From Moritella sp. (GTDB lineage: Bacteria; Pseudomonadota; Gammaproteobacteria; Enterobacterales; Moritellaceae), in NCBI RefSeq assembly GCF_013215705.1, contig NZ_JABSQR010000041.1, positions 1 to 42,732 of the forward strand: DNA of 42,732 bases, given 5' to 3'. Every line of letters begins with the position of its first letter. Positions within the stretch are counted from its first letter, which is position 1. Of the stretch, positions 1 through 5,173 are shown piece after piece. The translations under genes and the position numbers were made by a program. Below the pieces are notes generated by a model. That model was not told the origin of the DNA. It did no database searches and saw only the letters and a program-made list of their open reading frames with translations.

Positions 1-68
1 CAACCATAATGGTGATGCTATTGGTTAGTATGACTGGTAGGGCAAAGACTCTGCCGCGCAGCGGCTTC
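1..68 (+). other. 3' end of a gene cassette cut by the window edge
   Basis: These bases precede the R'' box of a cassette recombination site, so they should be the 3' end of a + strand cassette. One frame reads as a short C-terminal tail ending in a TAG at about position 26-28. That is too short to assign a product. A small GC-rich dyad (CTGCCGCGCAGCGG) lies just before the attC. Confidence 0.3.
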
Positions 69-198
69 GTTCAACAAAGCGTTTAAGAGCGATTCTCAAC
101 ACTTGGCATTTCCAGTTCAAGGTTGAGCTTTGTATCTACGGTACAATGGTTTAGGTTAGTTGGTTAAGCGTTGTTCACGCCTTAAGGCGGCGTTAATC
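69..198 (+). repeat. attC site, long Vibrio-repeat type
   Basis: This is a 130-base attC. It runs from R'' GTTCAAC (69-75) to a GTTAATC (192-198) at the R' position. The arms AACAAAGCGTTTAAGAG and CCTTAAGGCGGCGTTAAT closely resemble the arms of Vibrio cholerae repeats, including the GGCGTTA end. The interior, with GGCATTTCCAGTTC and GGTTAAGCGTTGTTCACG, is also VCR-like. It shows that the left end of the window is a chromosomal cassette array reading left to right. Confidence 0.85.
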
Positions 199-290
199 TG
201 AATTTAGCAATACTTTCTGTAATGCGAAACACTCCCTATAAAGCTTATACTCTAAGCCATTAATGTCCATCAATGGCTTAGGATGATCGC
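192..290 (+). repeat. Post-attC hairpin element, copy A
   Basis: This roughly 100-base element starts at the R' box of the preceding attC and recurs at 4113-4212, about 75-80% identical by eye. Its core is a hairpin with arms CTAAGCCATT (252-261) and AATGGCTTAG (272-281). The arms are conserved between copies while the loop differs. No ORF is present. It may be a gene-less cassette, or the sequence at which cassette arrays end in this genome. Confidence 0.6.
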
Positions 291-501
291 TCTAAGCCGA
301 AACGGCCCCTTTTCGAGTTAGATCCGTTAATCACTCGCAATGTATTCATATCGGTTTGCCATACATTTTATCATGTAAATTAAGTAACTAAATTGACCAT
401 ATTTATGTTTAATAAAAACTATTAAACAAGGATAGTTTAATACAATATCATTAGCATTTTGGCAAGCAGCCTCGAATTTCCAAAAAATAATCAGGTTTAT
501 C
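291..501. other. AT-rich spacer without a gene
   Basis: About 210 bases between the hairpin element and the second attI-like module. A 105-codon minus-strand frame crosses it, but has no ribosome binding site and no recognisable protein features. The stretch lies where an integrase gene would sit in an intact integron head, yet I see no integrase remnant in any frame. Confidence 0.4.
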
Positions 502-530
502 TTGCCTGTGATATTTAATATCAATACAAT
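502..530 (+). promoter_or_regulatory. Candidate cassette promoter (Pc-like), left module
   Basis: TTGCCT (502-507) and TACAAT (525-530) are separated by 17 bases, a sigma-70-like arrangement. The -10 start lies 147 bases before the leader ATG at 672. In the right-hand integron head the equivalent distance is 149 bases, from 42156 to 42305. That agreement is the main support for this assignment. Confidence 0.45.
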
Positions 531-563
531 CAATTGCATAGATAGTCTTTTTATAACTTGAAA

Positions 564-707
564 GACTAAAAAATAATTTACAAGACGGCTCGATTTGTCT
601 GAAGTAGGCAATAAAACAACTTCCGATACAACCTTATTTTTCAATGTGTTAACCTATTTTTGTAATGGTAAATGGATTTGGGAATTCGAGACGTCCGACT
701 ATACAAA
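564..707 (+). repeat. attI-like element without adjacent integrase
   Basis: This is a 144-base imperfect copy of 42196-42340, the sequence between the integrase gene and the first cassette. Both start with GACT then an A-rich run and ATAATTTA. Both carry a long dyad (arm GACGGCTCG near 584-592, arm CGAGACGTC near 687-695) and end with ACTATACAAA. Homology stops at 707, within two bases of where the cassette crossover lies in the right copy. The interior is diverged, but its length is conserved. I infer a second attI whose integrase gene is missing. The arms include a paired change that keeps one base pair, which suggests selection on structure. Confidence 0.6.
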
Positions 708-734
708 TTTATGCCGATAATGGAGTTTTACACT

Positions 735-1481
735 ATGGATGATAAATTGTTTCATACGCACTTTCGAAGTGAAGATATACCAAATTGGCCTTGTCCCATG
801 TGTAGTGCTAATTCACTATCGTGTTCTGCTGAAGGCTTTCATAAGCAATACAAAGTACCAATTGATCCTAACCATCCAGCTTTTTCGCCTGACGACATCG
901 GGTATGTTTTCAGTATGAATTTGAAATGCACTATCTCTTCATGTGATTGCAGAGTTATGTGTATTGGAACAGGGGATGTATCACAAGAGTATTTACATGA
1001 TGGTTCTGGTGATTGGGGCTGGTTTGACAATTTCGAAGTGAAATTTTTTGAACCACCATTACGTTTATTTACTCCTCCAAATGGAACCCCAAGTGGAGTT
1101 ATAAAAGCGTTAGATATTTCATTTTCTACATATTTTTCTTCACCTAGTACAAGTCTTAGTACTTTACGCGCTGCTCTTGAGGTTTTACTTGGTGAAATGG
1201 ATGTATCATCAGTAGACGAAAATGGTAATTTTTTATCTTTAGCCAGACGAATTAGTTCATTGCCTGAGGGCTATCGAAAAATAATTGAACCAGCAAATGC
1301 CATTAGGTGGCTAGGCAATGATGGTACTCACTCTGGTTATCATATTCGAAGATCAGATGTGAATGATGGGTACAACATTTTTGAACATATTTTGGTTGAG
1401 TTATATCCTGAACAGAAAGCTTCGATTGAAGCTTTAGTAGAACGAATTAATGCTGCAAAGGGTGTAGACCGAACTGCATAA
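735..1481 (+). CDS. Cassette protein with Cys-rich N-terminus and DUF4145/HEPN-like C-terminus
   Basis: Counted from this start the protein has 248 residues. The N-terminal part has a zinc-ribbon-like pattern (WPCPMC, then CTISSCDC). The C-terminal part carries a motif typical of DUF4145 proteins (AIRWLGNDGTH), a helical HEPN-like domain often found in restriction or defence neighbourhoods. No function can be assigned from sequence alone. GGAG at 722-725 lies nine bases before the ATG at 735, so I prefer this start. In-frame ATGs at 672, 711 and 720 also exist. The 672 ATG belongs to the attI-like leader, so longer leader-fused translation is possible. It is the first gene after the attI-like element. 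Confidence 0.75.
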   Translation: MDDKLFHTHFRSEDIPNWPCPMCSANSLSCSAEGFHKQYKVPIDPNHPAFSPDDIGYVFSMNLKCTISSCDCRVMCIGTGDVSQEYLHDGSGDWGWFDNFEVKFFEPPLRLFTPPNGTPSGVIKALDISFSTYFSSPSTSLSTLRAALEVLLGEMDVSSVDENGNFLSLARRISSLPEGYRKIIEPANAIRWLGNDGTHSGYHIRRSDVNDGYNIFEHILVELYPEQKASIEALVERINAAKGVDRTA

Positions 1482-1492
1482 CGAGGCGTTAT
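1478..1492 (+). repeat. Possible collapsed attC
   Basis: ATAACG-AGG-CGTTAT is a perfect short dyad overlapping the stop codon of the preceding gene. TAAC at a stop codon and GGCGTTA are the usual outer ends of attC sites. Here the 40-100 bases that should lie between them are absent. I infer that an internal deletion may have fused two cassettes. It could equally be a chance hairpin. Confidence 0.3.
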
Positions 1493-1513
1493 ATTTTTAT
1501 CGGAGTTTTAGTT

Positions 1514-2041
1514 TTGTTTGAATGGTTGTTAGATGCATTTAGTACCCCGACAGGGAAATCACAATTTATTTCGATATTTGTATCGTCATGTGTTGCGATC
1601 TCCGTTCTATTATTAAATCAAAAATTGACGAATATCAGGGAACGAAAAAAAGTATATGTAGAAAAAATAGAAGAACTCTATTTAGCGGTTATTGAATATT
1701 TGGAGACTTGTGACGATCTCATTACCGATATTCAAAAAAGCACCTACAGAGAGAGTGAAACTGGCTATCATCGCTACAATGAGGCTACTTATGATAAAAG
1801 AGAGTCTTCAATAGCTAAAATTGAAATGTTATGTGGTTTGTATTTCCCAGAAGTAAAATTCGAGCCTAAAGACTATTGTATATCAAAGATGCCTGCCTTT
1901 TCGGCGGCAACAAGTGGAAAGTTTGCTAGAAAAGAGGTTAGCGGAGAGCAAGTGGTTAAAGAGTCTAGAGTGCATATTGATAAGGCATCTATAGAACTCA
2001 AAGGGATTTGTCGCAACCTTATGAAGTCAAAAATGCTATAG
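1514..2041 (+). CDS. Small membrane-anchored cassette protein, unknown function
   Basis: This is a 175-residue protein starting at TTG, with CGGAG about nine bases upstream. One hydrophobic segment lies at about residues 17-35 (QFISIFVSSCVAISVLLL). A charged helical stretch follows (residues 38-70), and then a soluble part with no motif I recognise. The likely topology is a short N-terminus, a single membrane helix and a cytoplasmic C-terminal domain. There is no complete attC on either side, only the collapsed dyad upstream. The gene therefore probably moves together with its downstream neighbours as one multi-gene cassette. Confidence 0.65.
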   Translation: MFEWLLDAFSTPTGKSQFISIFVSSCVAISVLLLNQKLTNIRERKKVYVEKIEELYLAVIEYLETCDDLITDIQKSTYRESETGYHRYNEATYDKRESSIAKIEMLCGLYFPEVKFEPKDYCISKMPAFSAATSGKFARKEVSGEQVVKESRVHIDKASIELKGICRNLMKSKML

Positions 2042-2094
2042 AACAAAATATAACAGGGCATGATCTTTTATTGAATTTGAGTTGGAAATGGTAA

Positions 2095-2802
2095 ATGAAT
2101 AAAAAAAATTTAGAAGCTTGGCAAAAAGCTCCTGTTAAAATCGTAAGTGAAGCTATCCAACACACAAATAAGCAAAATGAAGAAGATAATTTGATAGCCT
2201 TTCTCCTGTTAGATGTTGGTACTGAAATGTTGCTTAAAACCTATTTAGGGTTACCCAAAAAGATTACGGGTTCGATAACCTCTGAGGATGAAAGGTACAG
2301 CATCATTCGCAAAGGTTTCCACGATGTAATCGAAGGAGTAAAGAACAGCAGACAAGGCATTAGCGCTAAAGATCTTGCTAGAGTAGAGTTTTTTCATGGG
2401 ATTAGAAACAAACTCTATCATCAAGGAAATGGTTTAACGGTTCAACGTGTTCATTTAGAAGAATATATTTCAGTAATCAAAACACTTTTTAAACAGTTAC
2501 TAAAGGTGGACTTAGATGTACAGCTTTCAAATTCGAGCTTAACGAAGGAAGAAGCTGAGCGTATTTCCTTGATTAAAGCAGATATTCATGAGTCTTTAAA
2601 GTTAACTAGAATCAAAAGAAAGGATCTCGAACTCTGCTGTAATCTAGTAGTTGAAACTGTAGCCCCTAAATTACTTTTACCCTCATTTATCAGAAATTTT
2701 ACAAATTTCCGAAAAGAAGCTTTTAGTGAAGATGACTACATTTTGAAGGAGATGAGGTCATCACTTACAAAAGGCTACCAAATGATACTAATGAACGTAT
2801 GA
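2095..2802 (+). CDS. HEPN-like protein with an Rx4H motif
   Basis: This is a 235-residue, mostly helical protein. The segment VEFFHGIRNKLYHQGNG, near residues 98-114, holds R-N-K-L-Y-H. That matches the R-x4-6-H signature of HEPN-fold ribonucleases and toxins. HEPN proteins commonly act as RNases in toxin-antitoxin, abortive infection and CRISPR ancillary systems; the activity here is inference. The last bases overlap the next start (ATGA), indicating translational coupling with the downstream gene and probably a joint function. A weak GGAAATGG precedes the ATG. It is AT-rich with cassette-like codon use. Confidence 0.7.
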   Translation: MNKKNLEAWQKAPVKIVSEAIQHTNKQNEEDNLIAFLLLDVGTEMLLKTYLGLPKKITGSITSEDERYSIIRKGFHDVIEGVKNSRQGISAKDLARVEFFHGIRNKLYHQGNGLTVQRVHLEEYISVIKTLFKQLLKVDLDVQLSNSSLTKEEAERISLIKADIHESLKLTRIKRKDLELCCNLVVETVAPKLLLPSFIRNFTNFRKEAFSEDDYILKEMRSSLTKGYQMILMNV

Positions 2803-3236
2803 AAATAGTCGGGTGGTTTGAAGAGTTTGTTACCCCTCTAGTACAGAACTCACCATATTTTAATGCACTCTATAGTCAAGTTGAGGTCGGTAATAAATAC
2901 CACATCGAAGCTATGAGACGTCATCTTGGTATAAAGAACATAGACGTAGAGAGACAAAAAGTACCTCATATGCTTAGTATTGTTTTCAATGACGTCTTTG
3001 ACCTAAATGATTTTTATATCAATATCGTTGAAATTATCGTGTTTAATGATGTGTATTTTATGAACGAATTGGACTTTATTATTTTTGACTATAAAAATAT
3101 ATACCCACAATCATACGATCAATCTGATTTGGAATATTGGGCTTCTACACTTGATTCTTTCAAATCTCAAAATAAAAAGCTTGAGACTTATATTAGTCAG
3201 ATAAATTTATGGTTGGACAGTACGACTAAAAGCTAA
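2799..3236 (+). CDS. Partner of the HEPN-like gene, unknown
   Basis: This 145-residue acidic protein shows no recognisable domain. It starts inside the preceding gene through a four-base overlap, the arrangement of toxin-antitoxin pairs and obligate complexes. An antitoxin or regulatory subunit for the HEPN-like protein is therefore a reasonable guess, but only from arrangement. The stop codon TAA overlaps the R'' box AGCTAAC of the following attC, the usual end of an integron cassette. It therefore closes a multi-gene cassette. Confidence 0.65.
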   Translation: MKIVGWFEEFVTPLVQNSPYFNALYSQVEVGNKYHIEAMRRHLGIKNIDVERQKVPHMLSIVFNDVFDLNDFYINIVEIIVFNDVYFMNELDFIIFDYKNIYPQSYDQSDLEYWASTLDSFKSQNKKLETYISQINLWLDSTTKS

Positions 3237-3324
3237 CATATAATTTAAATGGAACTAAACAGTTGGCTCAGTGTCGCTTCGCTACACATTATAGCCAACA
3301 ATTTTAGTCCGCTTAATGTGGGCT
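3231..3324 (+). repeat. attC site with degenerate R' box
   Basis: R'' AGCTAAC (3231-3237) overlaps the stop of the preceding gene. The L''/L' arms are TTTAAATGGAACTAAA and TTTTAGTCCGCTTAA. The inner dyad is GTTGGCT/AGCCAAC around a GTGTCGCTTCGCTACAC core. The expected R' complementary to R'' is GTTAGCT, but the sequence reads GTGGGCT (3318-3324). It therefore departs from GTTRRRY. The site may be poorly active, which would freeze the gene order here. Confidence 0.65.
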
Positions 3325-3370
3325 TTAGGTGCTAATCATTTCGTTAGCGTTCAGTTAATAGGGGAAGTCG

Positions 3371-4063
3371 TTGAACCAACTAGATAGGATTATAACTTCG
3401 TTTAGTAATGTAAGCTCTTTCTTCGAAATTCTCAGTGAGTATCACGAAAAGCAACATCTAGAGAATCTTGATTACAAGAATCGATCAACCAAGGAGTTAA
3501 CTGACTATGTAAATGCTGCTCAAAAGTCAGAGCGTGAAATGGGTGAGTTTTATGATTACCATAACTATGATCTAAGAGTTGAGGCTGAGTTACGTCATGA
3601 AGAAATGGCTGCACAGGCACAATTTGAATTTTTTAATTTTCAGAAAGAACAACACTTAATTTCATTATTAGAAATGAAATTACTTTACTTATATAAAGAA
3701 GTTGAAATTAAACTAAAAACTATTTTATCCTCAAAATTTAATGAAAAAACAGAGGATTTATCGAGTCTATATAAAATTGTAAATTGTTTTAAGATCAATA
3801 AGGTAAATATAAAAAAAATTGATGGGTATGCAGATATAAATAACCTTCGATTAGTGTCAAATGATTTGAAGCATTCGCTAAAAATTAATGGGTCAAAAAA
3901 ATTACAAGAATTTAATGGTGTTGAACGCTTTAATAGTCATGTGCTTGATAAATTCCTTTACGGCAAAGTCTATAAGATTGAGTCATTTTTCAAGTTGATA
4001 ATCGATAGCATTAATGGAGTGAAAGTTAATGCGTATATAGTTTCTGGTGATATTCCTTTTTAG
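3371..4063 (+). CDS. Cassette protein with HEPN-like motif
   Basis: This is a 230-residue protein starting at TTG, with AGGGGA six bases upstream. The N-terminal half is rich in charged helices (residues 20-100) and looks coiled-coil-like. The C-terminal half has LRLVSNDLKHS near residues 158-168. This N-D-x-K-H pattern occurs in several HEPN-like families, after an upstream arginine. It is the third protein in this array with such a signature. The base composition is very AT-rich. Downstream only half an attC remains, so this cassette may no longer be excisable. An RNase or defence role is inferred from the motif and from neighbours only. Confidence 0.65.
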   Translation: MNQLDRIITSFSNVSSFFEILSEYHEKQHLENLDYKNRSTKELTDYVNAAQKSEREMGEFYDYHNYDLRVEAELRHEEMAAQAQFEFFNFQKEQHLISLLEMKLLYLYKEVEIKLKTILSSKFNEKTEDLSSLYKIVNCFKINKVNIKKIDGYADINNLRLVSNDLKHSLKINGSKKLQEFNGVERFNSHVLDKFLYGKVYKIESFFKLIIDSINGVKVNAYIVSGDIPF

Positions 4064-4091
4064 AAATACTCACCAGTGTACACTTCGTCTA

Positions 4092-4119
4092 TTTTAGTCC
4101 GCTTAACGTGGCGTTAATC
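4092..4119 (+). repeat. Half attC (L'-R' only)
   Basis: TTTTAGTCCGCTTAA is identical to the L' arm of the attC at 3231-3324. CGTGGCGTTAATC follows, with GTTAATC at the R' position (4113-4119). The complementary left arm (R''-L'') is absent from the preceding 150 bases, so the site is truncated. A short CAGTGT/CTTCG core remnant lies at about 4076-4088. Confidence 0.55.
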
Positions 4120-4212
4120 TCAACTTCGCTTTACTTTCAGTAATGCGAAACGTCCTTATTGAAGCATAAGCTCTAAGCCATTCCTGTCCAGCTATGGCTT
4201 AGAGCAATAACT
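4113..4212 (+). repeat. Post-attC hairpin element, copy B
   Basis: This is the second copy of the element at 192-290 and again starts at an R' box. Its hairpin arms are CTCTAAGCCAT (4171-4181) and ATGGCTTAGAG (4194-4204), 11 base pairs, with a loop unlike that of copy A. TTTCAGTAATGCGAAAC is the longest block shared with copy A, with one mismatch. It marks the right border of the left array. No gene lies between it and 4390. Confidence 0.6.
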
Positions 4213-4389
4213 CTGACCCTTGTGATAACCCTAACCCTAAGCGATGAATGCCACCATAAGTCCAAGTTTATCTGCTTGGAGTTGCCAACATCCTACTCTT
4301 TAAATATTAGATTTATGTAAACCGTGTTAATGATCCAGAAAGGTCAGTTTGTTGATCAGCTAGCGCACTAGATTTCAATGAGATTTGCA

Positions 4390-4572
4390 TTAGTACAACT
4401 TAACCACTTTTAATACTATTCTAGTTTGTGTACAGATCTTAATTGATGAATGTTGCTTGAAGTCGAAATGAAGAGGTAGCTCCACATTGAATTTTCTGAA
4501 CTGGCTTCTCACTTCATTTTCAGAGAGGGCATTTAAATCAAGAATCATATGACTGGGTTTACAATTACTCAT
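4390..4572 (-). CDS. Small protein of unknown function
   Basis: This is a 60-codon frame on the minus strand with a possible ribosome binding site (GGAG ten bases, AGGA one base, before the ATG). The N-terminal half has the composition of a real protein (ILDLNALSENEVRSQFRKF). The C-terminal end is hydrophobic and lysine-rich and may be a frame fused to non-coding DNA. I do not recognise the family. It lies alone between the cassette array and the grcA remnant and may itself be a truncated gene. Confidence 0.35.
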   Translation of the reverse strand: MSNCKPSHMILDLNALSENEVRSQFRKFNVELPLHFDFKQHSSIKICTQTRIVLKVVKLY

Positions 4573-4593
4573 TCCTGTAAATCTCCGTAAAGT

Positions 4594-4796
4594 TAAACTA
4601 GTTAATCAAGCACTCCTCTTTCGCTCAACTATAAACTAGTTAGTCAGGTATCTCTCTCTATCAAATATAAGAGGTTGGACTTTTTTTGTTTTGTAGAATT
4701 AGTAGGGCCAAACTAACCTCTATTCTAAGCTTAAACTGGAGTCTTATTTCAGTCTAAAAAAGTTGCCAACTGTTTCAGTCTAAAAAAAATTCCAAC
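4594..4796. repeat. Iterated direct and inverted repeats resembling transposon ends
   Basis: Three kinds of repeat lie here. TAAACTAGTTA occurs at 4594-4604 and 4632-4642. A 24-base unit starting TTTCAGTCTAAAAAA occurs at 4747-4770 and 4773-4796, two bases apart. GGTTGGACTTTTTTT at 4673-4687 is the imperfect reverse complement of the last unit, whose end reads TTCCAACC. Repeated transposase-binding units next to a terminal GGTTGG-like tip are typical of Tn7- or Tn5053-like elements. No transposase gene is visible. The outer edge meets the grcA homology exactly. I infer a remnant transposon end or a small non-autonomous element. Confidence 0.4.
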
Positions 4797-4893
4797 CGTA
4801 ATTCGTGTATCGGGTTACGCTGTGCGTTTTAACTCATTAACATCAGAACAGCAACAAGACGTTATCACCCGTACATTCGCTAAAACAATGTAA
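4795..4893 (+). pseudogene. grcA: 3' remnant of a glycyl-radical cofactor gene (grcA or pflB type)
   Basis: The frame reads [15 protein letters not shown], then [16 protein letters not shown] and a stop. This is the conserved C-terminus of GrcA (YfiD) and of pyruvate formate-lyase, with the radical-bearing glycine in RVSGYAV. In an intact GrcA about 95 residues would precede it. Here the homology begins at about codon T/V (4795) and upstream is repeat DNA. The gene is therefore broken, with the 5' part missing from this window. A normal terminator follows at 4931. grcA is more likely than pflB because of the short downstream context, but the two share this tail. Confidence 0.75.
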
Positions 4894-4930
4894 TGACATA
4901 GATATATCTGTTAATCATAATCCTTCCTAA

Positions 4931-4954
4931 CCTCAGTAATTACTGGGGTTTTTT
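4931..4954 (+). terminator. Rho-independent terminator after the grcA remnant
   Basis: CCTCAGT-AATT-ACTGGGG (4931-4948) forms a seven-pair stem with one T-G pair, followed directly by a T run. It is the original terminator of the truncated gene. Confidence 0.75.
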
Positions 4955-5059
4955 CATCTTAATATACTGCGTCACCTTTTGAATGAATTATAAACAATAT
5001 TGTGGCCATTTATTGATATTGATTGTAGTTTTTACTCGCCGTGCTTTTAAATGTGCTTT

Positions 5060-5110
5060 CGTATATGTATTTTCATATACGCACTGCCATATGTGAATTA
5101 TCATATGTGG
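5060..5110. promoter_or_regulatory. Two adjacent AT-rich dyads upstream of the lipoprotein gene
   Basis: CGTATATG-TATTTT-CATATACG (5060-5081) is a perfect inverted repeat. CCATATGTG (5088-5096) and CATATGTGG (5102-5110) form a second, imperfect one with the same spacing style. They lie 60-115 bases before the ATG at 5174 and may be operators. No regulator is recognisable from the sequence. Confidence 0.35.
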
Positions 5111-5173
5111 CTGTGATTTTATATTGCACCATCAAAAAAGATGGGGTTTATTAGATAAACTTAGGAAAGCATA

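Noticed and set aside
327-644. 105-codon minus-strand frame near the second attI-like module
   Set aside because: It lacks a ribosome binding site, has AT-driven composition and overlaps the attI-like repeat, whose right-hand copy has no such frame.
4594-4796. Repeats as a CRISPR array
   Set aside because: Only two units of each repeat, two-base or 27-base spacing, and no cas genes in the window.
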